A stretch of 64,000 nt of DNA, from assembly GCA_023935145.1 (NCBI GenBank), contig CM043699.1, positions 107,277,036 to 107,341,035 of the forward strand. Direction: 5' to 3'. Under the pieces are notes generated by a model, which made no database searches, was not told where the DNA came from, and saw only the letters and a list, made by a program, of their open reading frames with translations. The stretch comes from Bretschneidera sinensis. Taxonomy: Eukaryota; Streptophyta; Magnoliopsida; Brassicales; Akaniaceae. Below, in pieces: positions 22,301-34,108 of the stretch. Each line of letters begins with the position of its first letter. Within the stretch, counting starts at the first letter, position 1. A program made the translations under genes and the position numbers.

Positions 22301-23176
22301 TGTTCTTCTAAATGGATGGTTTCTTAAAAATTAGGCCAGTTGAATCATATTTGATGATCATTAAGATTTCATCTAGCCTTATTTATTTATACCTGGTCCA
22401 GAGAATTCAATATTGCAATTTTGTGACTTTTGAAGGGGTTCATTGATTAACAAGTTCTTTGTTAGAACATGCCATATGGTGTGGGAATCAACGGGCACTG
22501 TTGTCAGTATACTTGTCTTTGATATCTTCATTTATGAGTGTGACATGAGCAACTTCTTAACTTGTGATACTATCTGAGTCAACGTATGATTTCTGATATG
22601 AGCAACATCATAGCGAACCCTACTATTTGTTCTTCTTTCAATTGTTTTCTGTATTCTTTTTCTGTTTATGTTTGACTACCTTTTGGCTTTTCCTTATTCT
22701 ATTTTCTTTTTCTTTTTCATGTTGGGTGGTGTGTGCTTCACAGTTGCTCAAGGAGAAGGACCTCCTACCGGAACTAAACCTCCAAGTGGACAACGTTGTG
22801 TCTGCTCTGGATCATAATCTTCAAGGAGTAGCTGCTATGGTTGCTACCATTCTGAGAGGAAAAGGCCAAAGTGTTGATTTAGTCTTGGAGAGCAAACCAC
22901 TTAAATGGTATTGAATTCCATCAATCTTGATACTAGATGTACTTGTTCAAAAAAAAATCTTGATACTAGATGTGTAGGGCATACATCTGTCTCCAGTATT
23001 TGCTGTGATATTCACGAGTTCCCTACTGATCTTTCAGGGTATTCAAGCGGGCAGCACGGACAAATGCAAGCAGGTTGATATTGGTGGGCAAGACCGAGTG
23101 GCAAAAGGGTATGGTTGGTGTAAAAATCCTCTCTTCTGGTGAACAATATGACGTTAAACTTGATGATCTAGAGTGA
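10368..23176 (+). CDS. Histidyl-tRNA synthetase, organelle type (5' exon missing, in-frame stop)
   Basis: Attaches histidine to tRNA-His; the plant organelle-type enzyme acts in chloroplasts and mitochondria. Exons: 10368-10463, 11074-11162, 11372-11501, 12979-13071, 14019-14093, 20144-20261, 21113-21255, 21879-22007, 22744-22907, 23038-23176. Phases agree throughout and give 392 codons including the stop. Class II core: [15 protein letters not shown], then motif 2 in [13 protein letters not shown]. The histidine-binding signature is [13 protein letters not shown] (exon 7). Glycine-rich [13 protein letters not shown] and [12 protein letters not shown] follow in exon 8, and the anticodon-binding domain lies in exons 9-10. 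The transit peptide and the KGTRDFPPE-type start exon are absent from the window. Exon 5 begins V-L-TAA-E-L-L; the family has Gln there, so CAA to TAA is likely. Introns 3 and 5 carry transposons. All other codons look intact, so this is either a young pseudogene or a sequence error. Confidence 0.85.
11520..12890 (-). mobile_element. LINE (L1-type) relic in histidyl-tRNA synthetase intron 3
   Basis: On the minus strand, codons near 12700-12540 read [20 protein letters not shown], the conserved region after the reverse-transcriptase active block of plant LINEs (RQGDPLSP motif). Further left, 12529-12314 reads [20 protein letters not shown], matching the post-RT 'KxxGGLGI' region. Frames are interrupted many times. 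Only the C-terminal half of ORF2 is present, the usual 5' truncation of LINEs. Ends are approximate. Confidence 0.7.
13589..13687. repeat. 48-bp tandem duplication in intron 4
   Basis: The segment 'aactaatcagaatttcac...' to 'gccaatacttataa' occurs twice in succession (starts at 13591 and 13639) with no visible differences, so the duplication is recent or maintained. Confidence 0.9.
14266..14639 (-). repeat. Chromovirus 3' LTR
   Basis: In plus orientation starts tgaggccagacag and ends cgcccatca. It lacks about 28 bp (aaatatttgttcttgtagaa and neighbours) found in the other LTR. It contains two copies of 'aaaatcctactctatagata'. Confidence 0.9.
14576..18700 (-). pseudogene. Chromovirus gag-pol remains
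   Basis: Pieces in order from gag to the C-terminus follow. Gag is at about 18209-17985 ([12 protein letters not shown]). Protease is at about 17770-17358 ([16 protein letters not shown], then [16 protein letters not shown]). Reverse transcriptase is at 17213-16779 ([20 protein letters not shown]). RNase H end is at 16345-16106 ([13 protein letters not shown]). The zinc-finger approach region of integrase is at 16105-15890 ([17 protein letters not shown]). Integrase core is at 15731-15309 ([31 protein letters not shown], where the catalytic Glu of TEVVN is Lys). Integrase tail plus chromodomain is at 14956-14640 ([13 protein letters not shown], then FFVKWGAR). There are many stops, so it is non-functional. 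Confidence 0.85.
19190..19620 (-). other. GC-rich leader of the chromovirus
   Basis: The segment between 5' LTR and gag is far more GC-rich than its surroundings, with recurring 'gctcggctcgg' and 'ccgacccga' words. It resembles in composition and wording the leaders of the elements at 3540-4175 and 6030-6520. No coding function is apparent. Confidence 0.5.
19658..20061 (-). repeat. Chromovirus 5' LTR
   Basis: In plus orientation starts tgatgccggacag and ends gtcccccatca, bordered by GAGTG on the right and by the primer site (ggctttgataccat, 19643-19656) on the left. Confidence 0.9.
20415..20560. repeat. About 70-bp tandem duplication in intron 6
   Basis: 'cagtctcattggtctttcat' through 'acaatcatattttgct' occurs twice in a row with a few substitutions. 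It lies in intron 6 of the histidyl-tRNA synthetase gene. Confidence 0.85.
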
Positions 23177-24876
23177 TTGAAATTGGATTTTTTGGTGGCT
23201 CTGTTCTTTCCATGATTATCTCCACATTTAAACTTTTGTCGATTAATTGCTCTCTTCTGTTTTATCTACTTGTATAGAATCTTCTAGTAGAGATGTTAAT
23301 AAAAAAATTCTACAATTTTGTGCACAAAGTCTGATAGTAGCTAGTTTTACTACTTGTCCTCATTTAGCTGTTCTATTTTGCTGCAATCAATTTAAACAAT
23401 CTTCTTCTTCCACCCACTTTTCCTCTTCAACCTCACCCACTATTGCTCGTGCTTAAAATATGGGGCCTCTACTCTAATAATCCTTGCTAAATTTGCTTCG
23501 TCACTGTTGACATCAAGCACTTCACTGTTTTGTAGCAGACACTACCTGGAAAGAATATTTCTCAGAATTACTGCTACCTTAGCTGATCAGGTTTCAGATT
23601 ATTCAAATTAGCCACTGTCCTTGGACTAAGCTCTCCTCTTTATTGTTTCATCTCCTGCATTTGGAGGGGGAGCTACTGGGAGGCTGGGAGCTGAATTTAA
23701 GTTCTGCACTGTTTCTTCTTGCTTTAAGGTAGCTACTTTGGATGAAGGTTGAGCACGAGGATGTTCAGAGGTATGAATAGCAAGACAATTCAGGAATCTA
23801 GGACCAGATGTATGAAAACCAAGAAAAGAAATGAACGCAACCACTCGGACTAGGAGAGAGCAAATATGTTGCCAAGTATTGCTTGTGGAATCTATGTCGA
23901 CAAGTAAGGAAATAGCTTTTCAGATGTTGGGGTTGAGCTACTTAGAAGGTAGCATGCCAGCTACACCTGGAGATGGAAGAGTTAAATCGAAGTTTCTGTG
24001 AGACTACTTAAAGGTAGCAGCAAAAAGAGAAAAAGATTAGTAAGTTGAAATGAGAGTTTTTGTTTGAAGACAAATCATGACTATGAAGGAGGCCATTGTT
24101 GAAGACTTGAAGTTTTGATTTACTGTTTGATGAAGGTGTGGTACCAGATGGACTGAACTGGTGTTAATTATGAAGCAACTACTAGATGGAACGAAATGGT
24201 GTTAATTATGAAGCAAGTCCCTGGAATCTCCTTTTTGCTCCATTGGAAATATTTTGTTCCAGTAAGAGTTGGATCATCCTTGTCCCGTACAAATCTGAGC
24301 TTCCTGTTGTCCACACTAGATAGTGGTTGTCTTATTTTCTTTGTTACATGAAAGTTTCCAAATTCTATTACTTGATGGGAGACCAGATATCGCCCCAAAA
24401 TTTAGAGTCTCTCCGGAAATTGAAAGACCTTTGGTCGTCCTCTCCCACCAAAGGAAAAAAAAAAGAAAAAAAATTACTTGGGAAAGAGATTTGACTGGTG
24501 CTTAAGGGCCATATAACCTTTCGAAGTTCCTTTTCGGATTGAGATTAGTGTCACATCTACCAATCGGACAATACTAATGAAGGGGATTATATGTTCCTTG
24601 AAATCACATTTATTTAGATATGATACCATGTGGATTTGATATCCAATTATGTGATACTTGAGAAAAGAAAAGTATACTGCCTTTTCTTAAACATATATGT
24701 TCTTACTTTATACACTTGACCTTCTAGGATGTCCTACATTATCTTACAGTAGTATGCTACTAGTTGCATTTAGCAGCCTTAGCAGTTATGAGAACTTATT
24801 ATAACGATGGAGATAAGTGCTGAGAAGCATGTTTCTTCCCCATGGCCATGGCCAAATGTTTGGGATTTTTGTACTT
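23177..24876. other. Intergenic region between two convergent genes
   Basis: This holds the presumed 3' UTRs. A candidate polyadenylation signal for the synthetase is aataaa at 23298-23303, 122 bases after its stop. For the CSLA gene it is tttatt (minus aataaa) at 24609-24614. A 38-bp tandem duplication (unit with 'ggtgttaattatgaagca') lies at 24146-24217. No further exon was recognised. Confidence 0.5.
24146..24217. repeat. 38-bp tandem duplication
   Basis: Two successive copies of a unit beginning 'agatgga' and containing 'ggtgttaattatgaagca', with a few differences between copies. Confidence 0.8.
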
Positions 24877-27800
24877 CTAATTGGGTACAAATGTCCCTAC
24901 ATACCCAAATCCCATTATGAAGAATGCCCCAGCTTGCAGTGACAGATAGATGAAGAAATGATCTTTTCCATTGAGCAGGTCGTAGATTGCACAGTACCGC
25001 ATAAACATCCCCATCATCAGCACTAATTTATGGATCCTGTTGGTTAAATGACAAGGTTAAAACTTACGATTCAAAATAATTTACAAGTCACAATAGTTAA
25101 TATTCTGAGGGGCAATGAAGGAATATATTGCTTTTGCTTGTTGCTTGATCTTGTACATCTGTGGGTAGTTTCCTTTGTGATTGTGCTGGAGTTTTGCTGT
25201 GCTTTATATTTGGTAGTCGAAGCTTGGGGTGTACATTTTAGACAAGTTTTTCTTGTTTGTGTTTGTGTTGTGCTTTTGGCAATAAAGCAGTTCTTTACAG
25301 GGTGGAGGAAAACGAAAAAAAAATTTACCTCTCTGTTTTGAGATCGTGGTTTTTTTGGTGCCTGCCTTTGCTTCGTGGTATTCCCTACCTTCTCAGTCAC
25401 AACCCATTTATTGACACGGTTTGCTTGTAGGAGACCTATAATTGCTGCCTTAGTTCGAAGGAGTGACATGACATTCTCGAATAGGATCCAGAAGACGACC
25501 AAATGGAGAGACCTGACTCCACATGGAATGGATCTTAGTTTGATGTCATAGAAAAATATTTAGAAGGATGGAACTGAGTTAATCTTGAATTGATTTGTTT
25601 GTTACCTTGGAGTGCAGACTGCATTAAGAAAAGTAATGGTGGCTGGAATGTAGATGGCTATTGGCTTTGTAAGTCGCACTTCTGGAATGAAAATACTGCT
25701 TGGTATAACCATGCAGTAAAAGAAGAAGGTTACCCAATGTGCAACTATTTTCCTCACAAAGAAAAATGCATAGATGACATGAAGCCTCTTGAAGATGGAT
25801 ACTCTCTGCATAAGAGATAAGGTACTGTTTGTGATTCTTCCTTGGAAAACTTTAATTAATAAGTTTACACTGAATCAATAATGTGACTTGGAGTGATTGT
25901 CAATTAGCTAATTAGATGGAGGATGGGAGCAAGAACTTTTTCTCACTTCACAAATGATGATTTCTTTGGTCATTTTCCTGAAGAGATTAGCCGGGCCGCA
26001 TGACCAGTGATGCTGCTGATATCGATATGCCTTGAAGGTGCTTGGAAGTTCATTCTTGACCTTGCAGGAGAGGAGGAAAAGAAAAATAGAGAGATGAGGG
26101 TCAGTGAGAAAAGGGGTGAACTATTGTTGGAACTTTTAAGGGTAACAAAAGAAACAGAACTATATGGAGTATAATAGATGCAAGAGACTCACTGCCAAGT
26201 CCCCCACAAAGAGAAACTTCCAACCCTTAAGGCTAGCCCTGACTGCGAGATCCATGTCTTCCACTGTGGTCCTGTCTTTCCATCCACCAGCGTCGTTTAT
26301 TGCTTGGATTCTCCAAACACCCGCGGTCCCTGTATAAACATAAACACAATCAATGAAGTCTGTTGAATTGGTCACATGAACTTTTCTTCAAGATCATGTA
26401 AGGATTATTCTTGTAAGCTATTTACCATTGAAGCCGAAGAATGAACAAGTTGAGGAGCCCACTTCTTGCTCTACTGAAGTGATAGTCTAGGGACATTTCT
26501 TGGAGCCGAGTCAATAGGCATTCATCCGCGTTTACTAGAGAGAACAAATTATACAACGATTATCTCAAAATTGCATGAATAAGTAAATACTTTCACACGG
26601 CCACTTTAGCTTAATACACACTTTTTTTGTTGTCATTTAGTGATATAGAGAATAAATCAATAAGGAAAGGACAAAATTGCCGAAGAACTGGCGTGTTTTC
26701 AAGTAATATGTAAACCATGAATCAAACCAATTGGGTTTTCGCTTTAGGACAGAGTACACCAATATAATGAAGTACTCATGCACTTTAAGATCCTTAAAGC
26801 CTAACATACTGCAAAATTCACCCAAGTCTCACCAAATTTCCATCTGGCTTGGACCAAACCTAACTCTGGGTTCTCAAGCAGATAAGGAATGGTCCTCCAA
26901 AGAAAGTCCTCTTCGGGCTGGAAATCTGCATCAAAGATTGCCACGAACTCGCAGTCGTTTACATACTGCTGATCTAAACCTTCTTTAAGAGCGCCAGCCT
27001 TGTAGCCATTCCTGTTGTATCTCGTCTCATACTTCACGCTTACACCTTTTTCTATCCATTTTCGGCACTCCAACTCCACCAATTCCTGCATGTACTTTCA
27101 GTCATTTTCAATTCAAAAATTTAAATGGTAGCATTGAGTTTATATCGAGCATCAAGAGTTACCCTTAAGGCTTCATTAGTGGAATCATCGAGGACTTGAA
27201 CTATGAGGCGATCAGATGGCCATGAAAGCCCACATGCAGCCCCAGTGGAGAGCTTGTATACCTGGAGAAAGAAAGAATGAAAGAAAGAAAATAGATTTTA
27301 ATTAATGACTTCTAAAAGTTAACCAGAAGGTTTTATCATAAAATTACAAGAAGTGATATCATCACAAGGTCTGATGATTATCAACATAGATGAGATCACA
27401 GTATCTATTTAAGACAAGAATAACCGATTGGCGTTTTCCTTAACTTCGTAAGTTAGCAGGTGACACTGACAGTGCCTTATCTATCAAACTAGCTTCATAA
27501 TTCATATTTACTTATGTATTTCTGCGCTTTATTTTGACAGTACGGCAGTAATACCGGTAGAAAATTTGGCAGATAACAAAACTTTAACTAATAAATCTCA
27601 AATAATACCCTTAATTGATAGAGTTCATATTATTCTTTCAAAACTAAAGAGGATGAGGATAGATGCAAAAATCCGTAATTATAAAAATCTAAAATCTAAA
27701 TAAATTATATAGGGAATATAGAAGAACTTAACCATAATTTTCTTTTTAAGAACATGCCTCCAAGGAGAGTAATCTAAAACTAAAAACTGTTACCAAAGAT

Positions 27801-28470
27801 AGAATGAAACAAAAGGAGTGTATTAGTTTGCAATGTTACCATGTGAATCGGATGCTTGGTATCTGATATAAATAATTGACTGTTGATCGTCTAGTAAAGG
27901 AACTAGACGTCTAAAAGCAACTCAATCATCAACCAATACAAAGCTTCAGAAATAAATATTTTTTATTGCATAGTTTTTATTGACCCCAGACTGAGATATT
28001 ACACAGTTTTTTTATTGCAGGTAGTGATAATTCTTACTCTTGCATATAGCCATGCCTCTCATTTTGCTGTCTATGGCTATCATTTCATCTCTATATAACA
28101 ATAATTGTATGGTATAAATAGAGAGTACCTCCTTCTCATTGTACATAGGTATTTGAACCAACACCATGGGGTAACTTTTGTTGAGCTCTAAATCTTCTTT
28201 CATTGCCTCCAACTTATACTTGGTGTATCTTTTCTTCCCTAAAATTTTTACACACAAGATCACGATTGCCATATAAACTCGTTCGATGAAAAGCATAAGA
28301 GACATGACTGAGCATAATAGAATTGCGAGGTGTAGAAGTGGTACAATCACTGGAATTCGTATAGAATTCCAGACATAGCTTAGGTTGCTTGTAACTCTCA
28401 CCTCAGGCTCTTGAAAGACTAAATTTCTCATAGTATCGCTGTGTATTTTGTGAAGGAATAAAGAACTCAA
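24877..28470 (-). pseudogene. Cellulose-synthase-like A (beta-mannan synthase), frame-disrupted
   Basis: CSLA proteins are Golgi membrane family-2 glycosyltransferases that polymerise beta-1,4-(gluco)mannan. Nine exons: 28129-28470, 27163-27261, 26833-27085, 26426-26534, 26193-26329, 25947-26060, 25606-25805, 25329-25512, 24877-25036. Exon 1 encodes a membrane helix and VQIPMYNEKE. Exon 2 has VQVLDDST, exon 3 has AIFDADFQPEEDF and exon 5 has [11 protein letters not shown], so the catalytic aspartates are present. Exon 6 reads YQQHHWSCGPANLF: the Arg of QxxRW is His. Exons 7-9 carry the C-terminal helices and end GFGYVGTFVPN. Exon 4 lacks 2 bases where the family has FSVEQEV (near 26477), shifting the frame to an early stop. 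The exon 8/9 junction also joins out of phase. Intron structure and sequence are otherwise intact, indicating recent loss or assembly error. Confidence 0.88.
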
Positions 28471-29225
28471 GCTTAGTGTAATAACTATATTTGTAACATA
28501 AGGGTAAAAAATAATTTAATAAATATGACATGAAAATTAAAATAAAGTGTATGTGAAAGGTTTATTAGTATTTGAATAAAACGAATAAAAAAATTTAATT
28601 AATTAATTAAAAAAATTTGTAATGTGAATGTCTCAAAAAGCTGAAAGAGTTTAAAGAAAATAAAATTTAAAAAAGACAAAAGTTAAAAAAAAATAAAGAT
28701 AAATAGTAAAACGTGGCAGTAAGAGACAGCACCTGCTGCCATGACAATTGAATGTCTTCCAAGTGTAATTGGTGGGCAATACGTGTAGGGAAAGTCAGTT
28801 GCCAACTTAAGTGTATTTTTGACAAATGCAAAATTGAAGACTTGCATACATTCCACCTTGCAATTAGGTGGCAGCTTGTGAGTTTCAAAACAAAATTGAG
28901 CTGCTGAGACTTTTTGGGCACCAGGCTTAGATATACATATTTCTATAAATACAATTTCATACTTATTAAATTCATTTAGTTTCTTTCTTGTACGCGTCTT
29001 CTTGGGGACCAAAAAGAAATGTTGAAATAGCAAAAAATTTGAAGGGGTTTACGGTGGAAATTCTTACAAGAAGCTATCGGAAAAATAAAAGCTAATAATG
29101 TAATGCTTAATTTTGAATTTTTAGCATTCATGAAATTTCTCAGAATTCAAAGTGAGAATTTTCAAAGTGTGGTTTATGAAAAATTTAAGAAATAATTAGA
29201 AATTTAATACAAATGTTATGTCAGG
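28471..29225. other. Upstream region of the CSLA gene
   Basis: AT-rich. A minus-strand open frame (28683-29033, 116 codons) has no recognised motif and ends in a run of Phe and Ile, so I do not call it. Promoter elements for the CSLA gene cannot be pinned down from sequence alone. Confidence 0.4.
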
Positions 29226-30506
29226 TGTTGACGAACAGCGACCGGAGGAAATTTCTGAGAGGAACGGGAAAGGTAAGGAAGTGATCTACGGGTAGCTTTA
29301 AGTGCTACATGGTGAGTTGGATTTACTTTAAGTAATCTAAATAAAAATCAAATATTCAGTAATAATATTAAAATTAATTATTAGCTTATGTTTGGTGGTA
29401 GATAAAAATTAAATTAATATGTAGGATATGGATATTTAGTATGTGAAAAAAATATTATTATAATAATGAGTTGATTTAATAATGATGGTGATAAAGAGAT
29501 TTTGACTAGTTGGTGAATAAATTGATGTGATATATGAGGAGAAAAAAATTTGAAATTTATTAATCAGAAAGTTGAGGAAAGACCAGAAAGTTAATTTAAA
29601 TATTTTGAATTCATGTGGTGTTTTTATTACTGTTCATATGCATATTTCATATTATTGTTCATGTGCATATGCATTTAATAATATAACCGAAAGAACCGGG
29701 AAGGGGCTGGTCTAATGGAACAACCGTGACAGCCAGTATATGCTGGAAATAAAAGGGACACTGTGACAGCCGATATATGTTGGAAATAAATTCCGTGATA
29801 GCTAGGATAAGCTGTAAAGAACCGGGAAGAGACTGGTCTAAGATAATAATAACCTGTCGATAGGTGGGAAGACGTTCCCATCATAAGCATTCATGCATTG
29901 CATCTGTTTTAATTATTGCTTGCATTATTGAAATGCTAATGTGTGGTATATTATTGTGAAATTATTTATAGATGGGCGAGTCTCCCAGGGAGAAACAGTT
30001 ACAATGAGAAAAAGAGAAAAATACATAAAAATATGATAATATGGTGATTATGTAAATGTTAGACATTATGCTATTATCCAGTATAGGAGAAATAAATTAT
30101 TAAATATTAAAGAGCTATTTATGAAATTGGAATACTTTTAGTAAATTTAATTCACTGAGCTTGTGAAGCTCATCCCTCATTGTACAATGATTTCAAGTAG
30201 CAGACAAAACAAATAGTCTGGTAGGTTGAAAGTCAGACAGATTCATTCTCTGTAAGCCACGTACGTGTCAATATCCTCAGACTAGTGAGAAAATGAAATA
30301 AATATTTTATTTGTAAATATTCATGCATCTTACGTTGTATATTATGTGTAAATTAATATCAGATTTACGTATCTCCCCTGTTGAGGGTTGATGATTAAAA
30401 TAAAAAAAAAATCTGTTAGTATTTGTTGCATATATGTGTCGTGCTAGGATTCTCAAAATGTGATCACACCGACTAGGAAGTGGCCAAGCCGGGATGGGTC
30501 GTTACA
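29226..30506 (+). repeat. 5' LTR of a Tekay/Del-like Ty3 element (left end approximate)
   Basis: The right end '...gggtcgttaca' is directly followed by 'attttggtatcagagcatt', a primer site, fixing the LTR boundary at 30506. The left end is not provable because the 3' LTR is missing; 'tgttgacgaacagcgacc' at about 29226 is the best TG start. Inside, 'agaaccgggaaggggctggtc' and 'gtgacagccagtatatgctgg' each recur with changes between 29690 and 29850, an imperfect minisatellite often seen in such LTRs. Confidence 0.6.
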
Positions 30507-30609
30507 ATTTTGGTATCAGAGCATTAGGTTTTAAGATTCTGTAGACTGCACAAGAACTTAAAAAGTGAAAGATCTAAATAAACTATATTTTTAAATGTAG
30601 AGTCTGAGG

Positions 30610-32939
30610 ATGACACGTGGTCGTGCGAGAGCTAGAGATAGAGTTCTGAATCAGAGGGGACATGGTAGACCCCCAATTTTTAGGAAGACTGAAGTGGATG
30701 AGGAAATTGAGTTCGTTATTCCCGCGAGGGAACATGTTGATAGTGCAGCTAGTACCAATAGAGTTGGAAGAGTATTTGAGGGTAGGAATGATGAATTGAG
30801 ATAAACTCTTAATCGTGCTATAGAGAGGATGAATGCAGCGGAAGAAAGGGCTGATAATCTACAGAGAAGATTAGAGGAAAGGGATAGAAGAGAACCTGAT
30901 GTGGTGAGGCAAAAGGGACACGAGGGAGGTGTGTTTGCACAGGAGATGCAATGTGATTGTTTTCTGAGGTTTCTTAAGTTTAAACCTCAGTCTTTTAGAG
31001 GATCTGTAAATCCAGTGGAAGCCGAGCAGTGGATTAGACATGTGGAGAAATATTTTGAGGTCTTACCGGTGTCTGATAGACAAAAGGTGGATTTTGCTTC
31101 ATTTATGTTGGAGGGTGAGGCTTCTCAATAGTGGGAGGATATTTTGCCCAGTATAAGCACACTGATAGATCAAACTTTGACTTGGAATAAGTTTAAGGAT
31201 GAGTTCTTTGCAAAGTATTTTCCAGATACTTTTCGGGCACAACAAGAAAGATATTTTATTCATCTAAGACAGGGAAATTTATCAGTGGTTGAATATGATA
31301 GTAAATTCATAGCCTTGTCAAGGTTTTTACCTAACTTAGTGAATACAGAGGAGAGAAAATGTAAGAGATTTTTAGACGGACTACACTATGATATTCGGAC
31401 TAAACTCTCTTATATGGGCATAAGGAATTATACTGTATTGGTGGATAAAGCATTGCAGATTGAAAAAGATCTGATGGAGTTGAGAAATAGGAGGGATTGG
31501 CTGAAAAGGTCTAGATTTGAGGGACTTAAAGGTAGTAGCAGTATAGGTGTACAGGGTGGGAGACCATCCCAGAGGAGGTGTTCTTTGTCACAAGGAACTG
31601 TGGTGCAGAGTCAGAGATAAGTAAGATCTGTTGCTTCTGTAGCTCAGAGTAATACTGGATGGACCCCTAGATTTGGGGAACAAACTGTGGGAAGTGGGAG
31701 TTATGGTAGAAGAATAAGTATTCCACCAAGGGGAAGTGGTAACATGATGTATGATCGAGAAGCAAAGGTATGCTTTAAATGTAATCAGATGAGACATTTG
31801 GCTCGGAATTTCCCTATGCAGATATGTTTTGTATGTGGTGGGGGAGGATATGTGGTTGCAGATTGTTCAGCGGGGAAATCTGCTGATGTAGGTGTGGGGA
31901 TTGTTAGGAGTAGATCGATGGAGAGAGGTGGTGGATCAGGGGGTGTGCGCGGCAGAGGTCAATGATCAGTAGTAGAGCAAGGACGTGGCAGTCAAATTCA
32001 GTCCAAGGACAGTAGAGTCTATGCATTGACCCAACAAGATGCACAAGCCACTCCTGATGTTGTTATGGGTATGATCTCTATCCTTGGTAGGCCTGCTAGA
32101 TTATTGATTGATCTTGGTACCACTCATTCTTTTGCATCTAGTAGTTATATGAAATCATTGATGCTAGTGCTAGTCCTTTGATGCATGCAATTATTATTAA
32201 GGTTCTTACTGGAGATAGGGTTATTATCATAACAATCTATCGAGATTGTGTAATTAATATTGCTGATAGAGAATTTGAGGTTGATTTATTGCCTATAGAT
32301 ATGACAGATTTTGATTTAATTCTGGAGATGAATTGATTATCTGCATATCATGCTTGGGTAGATTGTTTTAGGAAAAATGTGATGTTCAAGATACCTAGAC
32401 AAAAGGAGTTTAATTTTTAGGAGAAATGTAAGATACTTGCTAATTGTTTTATTTCTGCCTTAACTGCTAGTAAATGGTTGAGGAAGGGTTGTGAGGAGTA
32501 TTTGGCGCATGTAATGGATTCTAGCAAGGAGGGTAGGAAGTTAGAAGATATCTTGGTAGTAAAAGTTTTTTCTGATGTTTTCCCTGAAGAGTTGATTGGG
32601 TTACCTCCCAATAGAAATATTGAGTTTTCTATTGAGGTGATTCCAGGATCAGCACCCATATCCATAGTACCTTATAGGATGGCACCAACTGAATTGAGAG
32701 AGTTGAAAGTTCAGCTTCAGAAGTTGCTAGATAAACAGTTTATCCGACCTAGTACATCACCTTGGGGAGCCCCTATATTATTTGTCAAGGAGAATGATGG
32801 GACATTGAGGTTGTGTATTGATTATAAACAGTTGAATAAGATCACCATCAAGAATAGATATCTTTTACTCAGGATAGATGACTTATTCGAGCAGTTACAG
32901 GGAGCTAGAGTGTTCTCTAAGATAGACCTGAGGTCGGGT
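30610..32939 (+). pseudogene. Ty3 gag, protease and N-terminal reverse transcriptase remains
   Basis: Gag reads FKPQSFRGSVNPVEAEQWI up to MLEGEASQ, where TAG replaces a Trp codon (31129-31131), and continues in frame with the WNKFKDEFFAKYFPDTFR block. The zinc knuckle (31770-31870) is degraded: the last Cys of the first and the His of the second motif are replaced. Protease has LIDLGTTHSF (32100-32135) in place of the usual Asp-Ser/Thr-Gly. Reverse transcriptase runs from [17 protein letters not shown] to FSKIDLRSG and is cut by the next element. Confidence 0.8.
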
Positions 32940-34108
32940 TGACTACGCTCAAAGAATAATGCGGTAGTTGTAGCACAACTTTGGGGTGTTGATTCCACAG
33001 GGAGATAAATTAAAAGAATAATAAAAGAATTCCTAATTGGAAGATGTAAATTTATAAACCAAGATTAAACCAAATGTAACCCTTTGAAAAATCATTCATC
33101 ACTTTTAAAATACGTAAATTATTATCACTATTGAGAAAATCCAACGACGACAATATACTCAGGAAGCGATATTGTAGCAAAGAACTAAATCAATATAAAT
33201 AAATAATTAATCCAAACATAATCAAAGAGCTAAACCATTCAATAGAAAAAGCATGACAAAATCTATAAACAGAACATATTCTAAGATTATTCGGAAAAGA
33301 AAATATCACCAATGAATTGCAAATGATAAAACAAAAGAGTTTTAGTAATTGAAACTCAAATACATAAATTAAAAATAAATAAAAATACCATTAATTGTGC
33401 AAGTTCATCCATAGCCTCACTTGAGAATTTAGTTACCCATATATATAATAGACAACAAAAATCTCCAGGAAAAATTAGGGCTAAACATTAAACTTTAAAA
33501 CTTAAAAGAAATAAATTAAAACTAACAATACATGGAGGGAGAAATTCCACCTGCAGTTGCTGTGTGGTACTTCTTCCAGATTGCTCCAAAAAGCCCTCTC
33601 GGTCTCTTTCTTTGGTAGCAAAGCCTTCCAGACTGCACCCTTTGGGTAGCAAAGCCTCTGAGATTGCCCCATTTTTGATGAAGTGAAACGAGGATTTTAT
33701 AGGGGAACTCCATGAGTGCAATGTGTTACCAATCCGATGTGGGATGTGAGATTTAAGCCTTCACATGCCCTTCAAAACTTCTGCCCACGCTGAAATCCTG
33801 CACAACTTGACCTTTGTCTACTAAAACTGCCATAACTTTCTCTAGAAAAATCATTTTTACAAGCCGTAAAATTCTCTAGAAAATAAACTTCTGGATCTTT
33901 CTAAGCATATATGGCTCATCTTCTGGTTCTTCCTGAATCAATACAGTGTAATTTGAAAAAATGACTGATTTGTACAGGCAATTTAGTGAAATTCTTTTCC
34001 AAGTGCTTGTGAACCTGTAAAACAACGAAAAACAACTCAAAGTAACAAATTCCTAAACTAACAAATGTGAATTAAGGGGTTAAAATATGCAATATTTGGC
34101 ACTCATCA
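32940..34108 (-). repeat. Athila-like element, 3' LTR
   Basis: 1169 bp, from tgactacgctcaaagaata to tggcactcatca. It lacks roughly 170 bp near its left side relative to the other LTR. It is otherwise closely similar, with scattered substitutions. Confidence 0.85.

Noticed and set aside
25048..25341. 97-codon plus-strand open frame rich in Leu, Val and Cys
   Set aside because: It lies antisense to CSLA exon 8 and intron 8; its hydrophobic look is a shadow of the AT-rich strand, not a membrane protein.
25590..25820. 76-codon plus-strand frame with Trp, Cys and His residues
   Set aside because: It is the exact antisense of CSLA exon 7, whose minus-strand translation is clearly conserved.
28683..29033. 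116-codon minus-strand frame upstream of CSLA
   Set aside because: Ends in low-complexity Phe/Ile and shows no motif. It also lacks splice links to CSLA exon 1, which already begins with the expected N-terminal helix.
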